From positions 1-40,303 of the forward strand of contig RXJA01000073.1 of assembly GCA_003963455.1 (NCBI GenBank): DNA of 40,303 nt. Direction: 5' to 3'. Of this stretch, positions 22,443-30,714 are shown piece by piece. Positions within the stretch are counted from its first letter, which is position 1; each line of letters starts with the position of its first letter. Below the pieces are notes generated by a model. The model saw only the letters and a program-made list of their open reading frames with translations. It did no database searches and was not told where the DNA came from. The translations under genes were made by a program, and so were the position numbers. The DNA comes from Hyphomicrobiales bacterium (GTDB lineage Bacteria > Pseudomonadota > Alphaproteobacteria > Rhizobiales > Rhizobiaceae).

Positions 22443-23321
22443 ATGAACAATCGCTGGACCCTGTACGATCCACGCCTGGCCTGGATGCTGGTTGCACCGG
22501 TGCTTCTGCTGCTGATCTTCTTCCTGGTGCTGCCGATCGCGGTGATGGCGGCCTATACCTTCTTCACCTTCGTGACCGCCGGCGTCGAGACCAGCGCGCT
22601 GACGACGGCCAACTGGCAGGAATTCTTCACCGACAGCTATTATTCCGGCTTCCTTCTGAAGACGCTGAGGGTCGGCGCGATCACCGCGCTGCTGTGCGGG
22701 GTGCTTGGCTATTTCCCGGCCTATTTCATCTGGGCGACGAGCTTCAGGCACAAATGGCTGCTGCTTCTGCTGCTCATCGTGCCGTTCTGGATCAGCTTCA
22801 CCATCCGCACCTTTTCCTGGATCAACATCCTGGGCGAACAGGGCGTCATCAACGTTGCTCTGCTCAAGATGGGCATCATCAACGAGCCGCTGCAGATGCT
22901 CTACAACGAGGGCGCGGTGATCCTGGGACTGCTGCATTTCCTCCTGCCCTACATGATCCTCAACGTCTATGTGAGCCTCGAGGGCATCGACCGCACGCTC
23001 ATCTCGGCGGCGCGCTCGATGGGATGCACCAGCGCGCAGGCGTTCCGCGAGGTGACCTTGCCGCTGTCGCTGCCGGGCCTGGCGGCGGGGCTGCTGCTCT
23101 GCTTCGTGCTGGCGGCAGGCAGCTATGTGACGCCGCAACTGCTGGGCTCCGGCCGCGACGCGCTGTTCGGCAACCTGATCTACGACACCATCATGGGCGA
23201 ATTGAACTGGCCGATGGGCGCCACCTTGTCGATCGTGCTGTTCGTCGTGCTCGGCTTCTTCGCCGCCATCTACACCCGCTACATGGGCATGTCGCAGATC
23301 GTTAAGGGGTTAGGCGGATGA
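22443..23321 (+). CDS. Polyamine-type ABC transporter permease (PotB-like), 292 aa
   Basis: Inner-membrane permease with six helices. It begins MNNRWTLYDPRLAWMLVAPVLLLLIFFLVLPIAVMAAYTFF, typical of PotB/PotH. The EAA loop that docks on the ATPase is 'ISAARSMGCTSAQAFREVTLPLSLPGLAAG', with the conserved spacing EA(S/A)xx(M/L)Gxxxxxx(F)xxVxLPL. Other typical parts are 'PFWISFTIRTFSWINILGEQGVIN' and 'GSYVTPQLLGSGRDALFGNLIYD'. ATG 22443 is preferred on homology length; the frame is open far upstream, and no strong ribosome site is visible. The stop overlaps the next start by 4 bases (ATGA). First gene of a four-gene import operon. Confidence 0.92.
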   Translation: MNNRWTLYDPRLAWMLVAPVLLLLIFFLVLPIAVMAAYTFFTFVTAGVETSALTTANWQEFFTDSYYSGFLLKTLRVGAITALLCGVLGYFPAYFIWATSFRHKWLLLLLLIVPFWISFTIRTFSWINILGEQGVINVALLKMGIINEPLQMLYNEGAVILGLLHFLLPYMILNVYVSLEGIDRTLISAARSMGCTSAQAFREVTLPLSLPGLAAGLLLCFVLAAGSYVTPQLLGSGRDALFGNLIYDTIMGELNWPMGATLSIVLFVVLGFFAAIYTRYMGMSQIVKGLGG

Positions 23322-24157
23322 AGGCCGCGCGACCGAACAAGGAAGGCAGATGGGCGTGGCGGCTGACCGGCCTGGTCACGCTCTGCGTCTACATCTTCAT
23401 GTTCGCGCCGATCGTGGCGACCGTCATCCTGTCGTTCAACGCCTCGATGTTCGGCGGCTTCCCGATGACCGGCTTTTCGCTGCAATGGTACGCCAAGCTG
23501 ATGGACAATGACGCGGTGCTGACCGCCTTCCGCACCTCGCTGTGGATCGCGCTGGTCACCGCCGCCGTCACCACGGCCATCGGCGTCGTCACGGCCTTCG
23601 CGCTGGTGCGTTTCGACTTTCGCGGCAAGCAGGCGCTGAGCACGCTGGTGATCCTGCCGGCGCTGGTGCCGGAAACCATCCTCGGCGTCGGCCTGCTGGT
23701 GCTGATCAAGGCGATCGACCAGCCGCGCACCATGCTGCTTCTGGTGCTGGGCCATATCCTGCTTGCGGTGCCCTATGTGGTGCTGATCGCGCAGGCGCGC
23801 ATGGTGGGCATAAGACGCGTCTATGAGGAGGCGGCGCTCTCGCTCGGCGCCTCGCGCTTCTCGTCCTTCCGCGAGATCACACTGCCGCTGCTCATCCCGG
23901 CGGTCGTCGGCGGCGCTCTGCTCGCCTTCACCATCTCGTTCGACAACACGTCAGCCAGCCTGTTCTGGCGACCGGCGGGCGTCGAGACCATGCCCACCCA
24001 GATCCTTTCGATGCTGAAAATCTCGATAAGCCCGGAGATCAACGCGCTCGGCACCGTGATGATCCTGGTGACCGTCGGCATCCCATTGATCGGCGGGCTC
24101 GTGCTGCAGAGCCTTACGAAGTTGAAAAGACGCGGCGAACCAAAGGGAGAAGCATGA
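23318..24157 (+). CDS. Polyamine-type ABC transporter permease (PotC-like), 279 aa
   Basis: Second permease of the heterodimer, with six helices, starting MKAARPNKEGRWAWRLTGLVTLCVYIFMFAPIVATVILSFNASMFGGFPMTGFSLQWYAKL, where the 'FN.S.....P..G.S..WY..L' pattern is characteristic of PotC/PotI. The ATPase-docking EAA loop is 'YEEAALSLGASRFSSFREITLPLLIPAVVGG'. It is coupled at both ends: its ATG overlaps the PotB-like stop and its stop overlaps the binding-protein start (ATGA, 24154-24157). Usual family length. With its neighbours it should form a complete importer for a polyamine or a related small cation. Confidence 0.93.
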   Translation: MKAARPNKEGRWAWRLTGLVTLCVYIFMFAPIVATVILSFNASMFGGFPMTGFSLQWYAKLMDNDAVLTAFRTSLWIALVTAAVTTAIGVVTAFALVRFDFRGKQALSTLVILPALVPETILGVGLLVLIKAIDQPRTMLLLVLGHILLAVPYVVLIAQARMVGIRRVYEEAALSLGASRFSSFREITLPLLIPAVVGGALLAFTISFDNTSASLFWRPAGVETMPTQILSMLKISISPEINALGTVMILVTVGIPLIGGLVLQSLTKLKRRGEPKGEA

Positions 24158-25299
24158 TGAAACTATCGAACGGCAAGCGGCTGGAGCGGCTGCACGACAG
24201 GTACCTCAACGGCGACGTAAGCCGCCGCACTTTCCTGACGCTGACCGCCGCGGCGGCGGCCTCGACCGGTCTTTCCATGCCATGGATGGGACGGGCACTC
24301 GCAGCCGTGCAGGAAGTCCGCTTCGACGGCTGGGGCGGCACGGTGCAGGACGCGATCGACAAGTTCGCCTTCCAGCCCTACACGGCCAAGACCAAGATCA
24401 AGGTGGTGCAAGGCACGTTCGGCGACGAGGACGAGATCATCACCAAGATCAAGACCGCCAAGCCCGGCGACTACCAGGTCATCCATTCCTCGGGCGTCAA
24501 CTACTACATCAAATACGTCAACGGCGGCCTCACCTCGGAGATCAACGAAGCCAACATTCCCAACATGGCGAATGTGCTGCAGCCGATGATCGAGCCGTTC
24601 CGCAAGCTGACGCCGAAGCTCTCGGCCGTGCCCTACGACTACGGCACCACCGGCATCGCCTACAACACCAAGGTGATCTCGCCGGAGGAGGCCAAGGAAA
24701 AGGGCGCGGCACTGCTGCTCGACAAGAAATATGCCGGCAAGGTCGGCGGCTATTCCGACATGACGACGCGTGTCTGGTACGCGGCCCTGGCCACCGGCCA
24801 GGATCCCAACAACCTCAAGGACATGGACACGATCTGGGCCAAGGTGCGCGAGACGCGCGACCTCGCCAAGAAGTTCTGGAGTTCCGGCGCGGAGCTGATG
24901 GACCTGCTCTCAAAGGGCGAGATCGTGGTGACCGACGCATGGTCCGGCCGCGTCGCGGCGCTGCAGGACCAGGGCCATCCGATCGGTTATCTCGATCCGG
25001 CCGGTTCCTATGCGTGGATGGAGGACATGCTGATCCTGAAGGGCTCGCCGATGGCGGAGTGCGAGGAGTTGATCAACTTCATGCTCGATCCGGCGACCTC
25101 GATCGCGGTGGCCGAGGGCCAGAGCTATCCGCCGTCGCTCGACCCGACCAAGGTCAAGCTGACCGACAAGATCGCCAAGCTGCCGGCCTTCGACCCGACG
25201 GGCACCATGAAAGCGCTGACCTTCGCCGATCCGGTCTACTGGGCGACCAACGAGGACGCCTGGACCAAGCAGTGGAACAGGATCTCGAAAGGTGCCTGA
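24154..25299 (+). CDS. Periplasmic binding protein of the polyamine-type ABC importer, Tat-exported, 381 aa
   Basis: Extracellular solute-binding protein family 1 (PotD/PotF group). The N-terminus is long, with a twin-arginine signal: DVSRRTFLTLTAAAAASTG (RR at residues 24-25), so the protein is exported folded by Tat. The mature domain starts near VQEVRFDGWGGTVQDAIDKFAF. The hinge region 'LSAVPYDYGTTGIAYNTKVISPEE' is typical of PotD ('vPy.wGttgi.yn'). Further on are 'WSSGAELMDLLSKGEIVVTDAWSGRVAALQDQG' and 'SYAWMEDMLILKGSPMAECEELINFMLDP'. PotD-like ligands are putrescine, spermidine or related compounds; the exact ligand is not readable. Third gene of the operon. Confidence 0.92.
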   Translation: MMKLSNGKRLERLHDRYLNGDVSRRTFLTLTAAAAASTGLSMPWMGRALAAVQEVRFDGWGGTVQDAIDKFAFQPYTAKTKIKVVQGTFGDEDEIITKIKTAKPGDYQVIHSSGVNYYIKYVNGGLTSEINEANIPNMANVLQPMIEPFRKLTPKLSAVPYDYGTTGIAYNTKVISPEEAKEKGAALLLDKKYAGKVGGYSDMTTRVWYAALATGQDPNNLKDMDTIWAKVRETRDLAKKFWSSGAELMDLLSKGEIVVTDAWSGRVAALQDQGHPIGYLDPAGSYAWMEDMLILKGSPMAECEELINFMLDPATSIAVAEGQSYPPSLDPTKVKLTDKIAKLPAFDPTGTMKALTFADPVYWATNEDAWTKQWNRISKGA

Positions 25300-26458
25300 C
25301 GGCCAGGAGCTTTCGCAGCCGCCCCGGCCGGCCACGGCCGGGGCATCCCCGATGGCAGGCACCCTTTCCGGCGTCGGCGCCGAGCAGCCCGCGGTCGAGT
25401 TCCGCAACATCGACATCGCCTATGGCAAGTTCGTCGCGGTGCGCGATTTCTCGCTGTCGATCGCCAAGGGCAGCTTCGTCACCCTGCTTGGGCCGTCCGG
25501 TTGCGGCAAGACGACGATCCTGCGCTCCATCGCCGGGCTGGTCGACATTTCGGCCGGCCAGATCATGATCGGCGGCCGGCGCGTCGACGACGTGCCGATC
25601 TACAAGCGCAACATCGGCTTGGTGTTCCAGAGCTATGCGCTCTTCCCGCACAAGAGCGTCTTCGACAATGTCGCCTTCGGGCTGAAATACCGCAACGTGC
25701 CGAAACCCGAGATCAGGCGCAAGGTCGGCAAGGCGCTCGACATGGTGCGGCTGCCGGGCAGCGAAAAGAAACTGCCCTCGCAACTGTCGGGCGGCCAGCA
25801 GCAGCGCATCGCGCTGGCGCGCGCCATCGTCTTCGAGCCGCAGGTGCTGCTGCTCGACGAGCCACTCTCGGCGCTCGACGCCAACATGCGTGAGGAAATG
25901 CGCGTCGAGATCAAGAAGATCCAGAAGGAGACCGGCATCACCGCCATCTTCGTCACGCACGACCAGGAAGAAGCGCTTTCCATGTCGGACCGCATCGTGG
26001 TGATGAATGCCGGCTCGGCCGAGCAGATCGGCGCGCCGGAAGAGGTCTATGAGCGGCCGGCCACCGCCTTCGTCGCCGACTTCCTCGGCAAGGCCAATAT
26101 GCTTCCCGGAACGGTGAGCCGATCCGACGGACCGACGACGGTCAAGCTGGCCAGCGGGCAGACCGTCAATGTGTTGTCGCCTCTGCCGCTGGCCCAGGAC
26201 AGCGCCGTCACCGTCGTGGTGCGGCCGCAGAAACTGTCAATCGGCGGAGCGAGCGCCAACCGCCTGCCCGGCCGCATCGTGTCGGCCTCCTATCTCGGCG
26301 GCAGCGCCATCTACGAGGTCGATATAGGCGGCAAGACGAACATCCGCGCCAACGCCTCTATCGACGGCCGCGTGCTCAGCGAAGGCGAAGCGGTCGAACT
26401 CGGCTTCGACCCGGACGGCTGCGTGCTGCTCGACGAGGCCGGGCGGCGGATTTCCTGA
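25292..26458 (+). CDS. ATP-binding subunit of the polyamine-type importer (PotA-like), 388 aa
   Basis: Cytoplasmic ATPase with the full motif set: Walker A GPSGCGKTT (residues 67-75), Q-loop FQSYALFPH, signature LSGGQQQR (165-172), Walker B LLLDE (186-190) and the switch His in VTHDQEEA. The C-terminal TOBE domain (about 290-385: 'ANMLPGTVSRSDGPTTVKLASG..', 'GRIVSASYLGGSAIYEVDIGGKTNIRANAS') is that of the PotA/FbpC group. The start is doubtful: GTG 25292 overlaps the preceding stop by 8 bases, while ATG 25352 (MAGTLSGVGAEQPAVEF) would give a more usual N-terminus; neither has a strong ribosome site. Last gene of the operon. Confidence 0.92.
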   Translation: MPDGQELSQPPRPATAGASPMAGTLSGVGAEQPAVEFRNIDIAYGKFVAVRDFSLSIAKGSFVTLLGPSGCGKTTILRSIAGLVDISAGQIMIGGRRVDDVPIYKRNIGLVFQSYALFPHKSVFDNVAFGLKYRNVPKPEIRRKVGKALDMVRLPGSEKKLPSQLSGGQQQRIALARAIVFEPQVLLLDEPLSALDANMREEMRVEIKKIQKETGITAIFVTHDQEEALSMSDRIVVMNAGSAEQIGAPEEVYERPATAFVADFLGKANMLPGTVSRSDGPTTVKLASGQTVNVLSPLPLAQDSAVTVVVRPQKLSIGGASANRLPGRIVSASYLGGSAIYEVDIGGKTNIRANASIDGRVLSEGEAVELGFDPDGCVLLDEAGRRIS

Positions 26459-26599
26459 CGTCGCCGCCGCCCTCGACCCCAAAACTCCATTTCCACGGCA
26501 ATTTCGACGCCAGCTCCAACGCTGGCTTCCCCGGTCGTAGGCGACAAGTCCTCCCATCGACGACGCGAAGGATCGCGCCGCAAGACGATGGAGATGACA

Positions 26600-26845
26600 A
26601 TGACGACTTTGGAACACACCGCCCATGAAACCGGCCGCGAGGGCTTCGGCCTGCCCGGCTTTGCCGGCCGCGCGCTCAGGCTTTTCTTTCGCGCGATGCG
26701 GATGCGCAGCGACCGCGCCGCCATGCAGGCCATGCCCGATCACCTGCTCAAGGACATGGGCATCGCCCGTTCGGAAATCGACCATTACACCTCGATGCGC
26801 TACGCCGCCGACGCCGACGGGATGGACATCCGCAACGCCGGATGA
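26600..26845 (+). CDS. DUF1127 small basic protein, 81 aa
   Basis: The C-terminal 45 residues hold the YjiS-like DUF1127 motif: an Arg-rich helix (RALRLFFRAMRMRSDRAAMQAMPDHLLKDMGIARSEIDHY), with the conserved L..LxDhGIxRxEI ending. Proteins of this type in alphaproteobacteria are small RNA- or stress-linked basic proteins acting in RNA, phosphate and C/N metabolism. ATGs occur at 26588, 26594 (out of frame) and 26600; GGAG lies six bases before 26600, so I choose that one. A strong terminator follows, so the gene is transcribed alone from its own promoter in 26459-26587. Confidence 0.85.
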   Translation: MTTLEHTAHETGREGFGLPGFAGRALRLFFRAMRMRSDRAAMQAMPDHLLKDMGIARSEIDHYTSMRYAADADGMDIRNAG

Positions 26846-26875
26846 CCGCCGACGGCGATCACTACCACGCTGTCG

Positions 26876-26911
26876 AAAAGCCCCGGGCTTCCCAATGCCT
26901 GGGGCTTTTTT
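26876..26911 (+). terminator. Rho-independent terminator after the DUF1127 gene
   Basis: AAAAGCCCCGGG (from 26876) pairs with CCTGGGGCTTTT, with one G-T pair in the stem and a loop of about 10 bases, and runs into TTTTTT. It lies 30 bases after the stop codon. The A-tract before the stem means it could also act on minus-strand transcripts. Confidence 0.9.
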
Positions 26912-27091
26912 GCGTTTCGGCGCATACGGGTCAGGCGGCGTCGACACGTCGTTTCAAACGGTACGCCCCACGCAATTTCCACGGTAGGCGTATCAAAAAT
27001 TCCACGGTCGCATCCACTCTCGTTCAAACGCTCCATCGGCAAACAGAGGCCGTCACGGCAACCAAGCCGCAAACAACCTTTGGAGATGAAG

Positions 27092-27670
27092 ATGCAACCC
27101 AACACCAAACCCGCACGGCTTCCGCTCAACGGCGTCGACACGCCGAACCTCCTGGCGACGATCAATTTCGTGGCGGGGCAGCCGGAGCTGGCCAAGTTCC
27201 AGTTCCGCGCCCACAACGAGTGGATCGAAGGCACACACAGCAAGACCGTCATGAACGGCTTCTTCGGCGCAGGCCAGGAGCAGAGGCACGAGAAGCCGCA
27301 CTATGCCGACGCCGACCATCCGGCGATCCTGTGCGGCGCCGACGCCGCGCCGACCCCGGTCGAGTGGCTGCTGCACGGGCTGGCGGGCTGCCTGATGGCG
27401 GGCGTCGCCAACATCGCCGCCGCGCGCGGCATCAAGCTCACCAAGGTGAAGTGCTCGGTCGACGGCGACATCGACCTGCGAGGCATCCTGGGCATTTCCG
27501 ACGAGGTCCGCAACGGCTTCCAGAACATCCAGGTGTCGTTCGAGATCGAGGGCGACGCGCCGGCCGAAAAGCTGCAGCAGCTGGTCGAGCAGTCGCGCGC
27601 CCGTTCGGCGGTGTTCGACGTGCTGACCAAGGGCGTCCCGGTCACCGTCGGCATCAAGACCATCCAGTAA
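27092..27670 (+). CDS. OsmC-family protein, longer type, 192 aa
   Basis: An OsmC-like thiol protein with an extended N-terminus. Core family segments are 'FQFRAHNEWIEGTHSKTVMNGFFGAGQEQRHEKPHYADADHPAILCGADAAPTPVEWLLHGLAGCLMAGVANIAAARGI', with the cysteines of LCGAD and LAGCLM and the PTPVEWLLxGLAGC motif, followed by the beta-sheet end 'GDIDLRGILGISDEVRNGFQNIQVSFEIEGDAP' and 'RSAVFDVLTKGVPVTVGI'. Bi-Cys proteins of this class reduce organic hydroperoxides or related substrates. ATG 27092 has GGAG 7 bases upstream; an ATG at 27086 and a TTG at 27080 overlap that site. It lies 60 bases before the monooxygenase gene, separated by a hairpin, so the two may be co-transcribed at different levels. 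Confidence 0.9.
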   Translation: MQPNTKPARLPLNGVDTPNLLATINFVAGQPELAKFQFRAHNEWIEGTHSKTVMNGFFGAGQEQRHEKPHYADADHPAILCGADAAPTPVEWLLHGLAGCLMAGVANIAAARGIKLTKVKCSVDGDIDLRGILGISDEVRNGFQNIQVSFEIEGDAPAEKLQQLVEQSRARSAVFDVLTKGVPVTVGIKTIQ

Positions 27671-27679
27671 GTCGAAACC

Positions 27680-27706
27680 GGCGGTCCGGAACCGATCCGG
27701 GCCGCC
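27680..27706 (+). terminator. Hairpin between the OsmC and monooxygenase genes
   Basis: GGCGGTCCGG (27680-27689) pairs with CCGGGCCGCC (27697-27706) with one T-G wobble around a 7-base loop, followed by TCCCTCCC. Without a true T-run it is probably a partial terminator or a 3'-protecting stem that sets different levels of the genes on its two sides. Confidence 0.5.
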
Positions 27707-27730
27707 TCCCTCCCATTGACGGAACAGAAC

Positions 27731-28957
27731 ATGAGACGTGCTGACGTCGTCATCATCGGCGCCGGCCAGGCCGGCCTTGCGCTCAGCCATTGCCTCGGCC
27801 AGGCCGGCATCGACCATGCGGTGCTCGAGCGCGGCCGCATCGGCGAGCGCTGGCGCTCGCAGAGCTGGCGCTCGCTCAGGCTGCTGACGCCGAACTGGCT
27901 GAACGCCCTGCCCGGCTCGCCCTACGAGGGTCGCGATCCCGAAGGCTTCATGAGCAAAGGCGCTTTCGTGGAAAGCCTGGAGCGCTACGCCTGGCAATGG
28001 CACGCGCCCATCGAGACCAATGTCGAGGTGATCGCCGCCAAGCGGACCAGCGACGGCTTCGCCTTGCGCACCGGCGCCGGCGACTGGACGGCACGCGCGG
28101 TCGTCGTCGCGACGGGACATTGCGACCGGCCGGTCGTCCCTTTTGCGGCTGATACCCTTCGCGGACCGCTCAGCATCCATGCCTCGCAATATCGCTCGCC
28201 CGGCGAGCTGCCAGGCGGCGGCGTGCTGGTCGTCGGCGCCTCGTCCTCCGGCGTGCAGATCGCCGACGAGCTCGCCCGCGCCGGGCGGCGCGTGATGCTT
28301 TCGGTCGGCAAGCATACGCGCCTGCCCAGAACGTGGCGCGGCCAGGATATCTTCTTCTGGCTCTGCGCAATGGGCCTGATGGCGCAACGCGAGGAAGACC
28401 TCGCCAATCCGGAAAGCGCCAAGCGCCAGCCATCGCTGCAGCTCGCCGGCCGGATCGACAGGGCCGATGTCGACCTCGCAACCCTGCAGGCGCTCGGCGT
28501 GGAACTGACCGGGCGGGTGCGCGGCGTAGGCGACCGCGAGATCGCCTTTGCCGGCGATCTCGGCCAGCACATCGCGGCCGCGGAAGCCAAGCAGGCGCGC
28601 CTGCTCGACCAGATCGACCGCTTCACGGGCTCGCGGACACCATACCGGCCCGAGCCGGTTGCGCTGCCACCGGCCCCGAGCGAGCGGCTGTCGCTGACGG
28701 ACGGATCGATCCGCAGCATCGTCTGGGCGACCGGCTATGCGCGCTCGTTCGACTGGCTGGAGCCGCTGGCGCTCGGCGCCGATGGCGAGCTCGCCCAGCA
28801 GGGCGGCGTCACCAGCGTGCCCGGCCTCTACGCGCTCGGCTTCCGCTTCCTGCGCAAGCGCGATTCCAACTTCATCGGCGGCGTCGGCGCGGACGCCGAG
28901 GCGATCGCCACCGAAATCTCCCTTTATCTCGACCGCAACGGCCGCAGGGCGGCCTGA
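27731..28957 (+). CDS. FAD/NAD(P)-dependent monooxygenase, FMO/CzcO-like, 408 aa
   Basis: A flavoprotein monooxygenase. The N-terminal FAD motif is 'ADVVIIGAGQAGLALSHCLGQAGIDHAVLERGRIGERWR', with GAGQAG and the GERW(R) stretch found in class B flavin monooxygenases. A second Rossmann motif (GASSSGVQIADELARAGRRVMLSVG) binds NADPH. The C-terminal ATGY motif occurs as WATGYARSFDWL. 'SQYRSPGELPGGGVLVVGASSSG' is typical of this group. It lacks the FxGxxxHxxxW/P Baeyer-Villiger fingerprint in full, so the reaction (N/S-oxidation, ring hydroxylation or Baeyer-Villiger) is open. The start ATG 27731 has ACGGAACAGAAC upstream. The next gene begins 11 bases after its stop. Confidence 0.87.
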   Translation: MRRADVVIIGAGQAGLALSHCLGQAGIDHAVLERGRIGERWRSQSWRSLRLLTPNWLNALPGSPYEGRDPEGFMSKGAFVESLERYAWQWHAPIETNVEVIAAKRTSDGFALRTGAGDWTARAVVVATGHCDRPVVPFAADTLRGPLSIHASQYRSPGELPGGGVLVVGASSSGVQIADELARAGRRVMLSVGKHTRLPRTWRGQDIFFWLCAMGLMAQREEDLANPESAKRQPSLQLAGRIDRADVDLATLQALGVELTGRVRGVGDREIAFAGDLGQHIAAAEAKQARLLDQIDRFTGSRTPYRPEPVALPPAPSERLSLTDGSIRSIVWATGYARSFDWLEPLALGADGELAQQGGVTSVPGLYALGFRFLRKRDSNFIGGVGADAEAIATEISLYLDRNGRRAA

Positions 28958-28968
28958 GGACCACTGAC

Positions 28969-30243
28969 ATGGCAAGCAACCTCATCTCACTCACGGCTCC
29001 CCCCAAGCGTGGCCATTACGATGCGATCATCGTGGGCGCGCGCTGCGCCGGCTCGGCGACGGCGATGCTGCTCGCCCGCGCGGGCCTCAAGGTGCTGGCG
29101 ATCGACCGCAAGCCCTATGGGTCAGACACGCTGTCGACGCATGCGCTGATGCGTCCCGCCGTGCTGCAGCTCTGGCGCTGGGGCCTGCTCGAGCCGCTGC
29201 TCAAAGCCGGCACGCCGCTGATCGGGACGACCACCTTCCACTATGGCGAGGAGGAGATCACCATCCCGCTCGCCGCCAGCGGGAACCTGCCCGGCCTGAT
29301 CGCGCCGCGGCGCACCCTGCTCGACCGCATCCTGGTCGATGCGGCGCGCAAGGCCGGGGCGGAGATCCTGCACGAGGTGGCGGTCGGCGATCTCTTCGCC
29401 GACACCCGCGGCCGCGTGCGCGGCATCGAAATCCGCGCCGCCGGCCGCGCATCGCTGCGGGTCAGCGCCGATATCGTGGTCGGCGCCGACGGCGTCGGCT
29501 CGCTGGTGGCGAAATGCGTCGACGCCCAGCCCTTGCGGCGCGGCGCGGTATCGGCCGCCCATGTCTATGGCTATGCGCCGGTCGAGGCCGGCGCCGGCTA
29601 TCACTGGTATTTCCGCGACGGGATCGCCGGCTCGTTCATCCCGACCAATGACGGCCTCGCCTGCATCGTCGCCTCGGTGCCGACGAGCCTGTTCGACCAG
29701 CGCTTCCGCCTCGGCCACGCCCGCGCCCGCATGGACGTGCTCGAGGCGCTTTCGCCCGCGCTGGCAGAACAGGCGGCCCGAGCGCCGAAGGACGCGCGCC
29801 TGCAGGCCTTCCGCGGCGTGCCGGGTTATATCCGCCAGCCGCACGGCCCCGGCTGGGCGCTGATGGGCGACGCCGGCTTCTTCCGCGACCCGATCACCTC
29901 GCACGGCATTTCCGATGCGCTGCGCGACGCCGAGAGCCTCGCGCGGGCCATCCTCGACGGCTCGGAGGCGGCATTCGCGGCCTGGCAGCAGCAGCGCGAC
30001 ATGATCGCCAACCGGATCCTGGATACCACCGACGCGATCGCCCGCTTCGACTGGACGCTCGACGACCTCGGCGAGCGGCATCGCCGCTTCAGCGCCGTGC
30101 TGAAGGCCGAGGTGCAGGCGCTGGCCGGGCAGCCCATGCCGGCCCGCCGCGCGAAGCCCTCGACCTATCGAGCGCCAGCCAACCAGGACGAGCCGCCGGC
30201 CGGCGCGGACCTTTTTCGCAACGGAACAGGAGCAGGATCATGA
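28969..30243 (+). CDS. FAD-dependent oxidoreductase, geranylgeranyl-reductase/PHBH-like, 424 aa
   Basis: A second flavoprotein in the cluster. The start MASNLISLTAPPKRGHYDAIIVGARCAGSATAMLLARAGLKVLAIDR has the Rossmann FAD motif with GARCAG, as in geranylgeranyl reductase-like proteins. 'APRRTLLDRILVDAARKAGAEI' and 'ADIVVGADGVGSLVAK' (the DG motif) and 'GDAGFFRDPITSHGISDALRDAESLA' (the GD motif with the second FAD contact) complete the group 3 architecture. The C-terminal tail is Pro-rich. It probably hydroxylates or reduces a large hydrophobic substrate. ATG 28969; the frame runs upstream in the monooxygenase gene, but the start is clear from the N-terminal Rossmann fold. The stop overlaps the MaoC start (ATGA). 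Confidence 0.88.
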   Translation: MASNLISLTAPPKRGHYDAIIVGARCAGSATAMLLARAGLKVLAIDRKPYGSDTLSTHALMRPAVLQLWRWGLLEPLLKAGTPLIGTTTFHYGEEEITIPLAASGNLPGLIAPRRTLLDRILVDAARKAGAEILHEVAVGDLFADTRGRVRGIEIRAAGRASLRVSADIVVGADGVGSLVAKCVDAQPLRRGAVSAAHVYGYAPVEAGAGYHWYFRDGIAGSFIPTNDGLACIVASVPTSLFDQRFRLGHARARMDVLEALSPALAEQAARAPKDARLQAFRGVPGYIRQPHGPGWALMGDAGFFRDPITSHGISDALRDAESLARAILDGSEAAFAAWQQQRDMIANRILDTTDAIARFDWTLDDLGERHRRFSAVLKAEVQALAGQPMPARRAKPSTYRAPANQDEPPAGADLFRNGTGAGS

Positions 30244-30695
30244 CCGCACATATGACGAAGGACGGCTGGATCGGCGTCGTCAAAGGGCGCCCGCGGCCGG
30301 GCGCCTTCGCCGAGCGCTCGCGGCGCACGCAGCCACAGGATATCGACGCCTTCGCCGCGATGACCGGCGACCGCAACCCGCTGCATTACGACAAGGCGCT
30401 GGCCGAGGCTTCCGTGTTCGGCAAGCTCATCGTGCAGGGCGGCGTCACGTCCGGCATCCTGAACGCGGTGGTGGCCGAGGACCTGCCCGGCCCCGGCTCG
30501 GTGTTCCTCGAAGTGTCGTGGAAATTCGTCAAGGCGGTCGGCGTCGGCGAATTGATCACCGGCCGCGTCGAGGTCAAGGAGGTGCGCGCCGACAAGCCGA
30601 TCACGAAGCTGGAGACATCGGTGCGCAATGAGGCCGGCGAGCTTTGCCTCACCGGCACCGCGACGGTGTTCACCGTGCCTTTGGCCAGCGGCTGA
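30240..30695 (+). CDS. MaoC-family (R)-hydratase, 151 aa
   Basis: A hot-dog fold enzyme that adds water to enoyl-thioesters or related enones. The catalytic hydratase-2 motif is clear: 'FAAMTGDRNPLHYDKALAEASVFGKLIVQGGVTSGIL', with Asp and His of DxNPxH and the trailing Gly. The flanking strand 'GSVFLEVSWKFVKAVGVGELITGRVEV' and 'SVRNEAGELCLTGTATVF' are normal for the single-domain type. Coupled to the flavoprotein by a 4-base overlap, so the three genes form one unit that likely oxidises and hydrates a lipid-like acid, steroid or aromatic chain. No CoA ligase or thiolase is in the window. It ends 20 bases from the converging regulator gene. Confidence 0.92.
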   Translation: MTAHMTKDGWIGVVKGRPRPGAFAERSRRTQPQDIDAFAAMTGDRNPLHYDKALAEASVFGKLIVQGGVTSGILNAVVAEDLPGPGSVFLEVSWKFVKAVGVGELITGRVEVKEVRADKPITKLETSVRNEAGELCLTGTATVFTVPLASG

Positions 30696-30714
30696 GCGTT
30701 TCGCGAAGGGCTGG

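Noticed and set aside
28333..28968. A longer N-terminus for the GGR-like flavoprotein, starting inside the monooxygenase gene
   Set aside because: The Rossmann FAD motif starts right after ATG 28969; the upstream codons lie in the other frame of a real gene and are Arg-rich noise.
27053..28975. A 640-codon minus-strand frame opposite the OsmC and monooxygenase genes
   Set aside because: The plus strand has clear OsmC and FMO motifs; the minus product is rich in Arg/Ala/Gly and Asp/His repeats typical of mirrored coding DNA.
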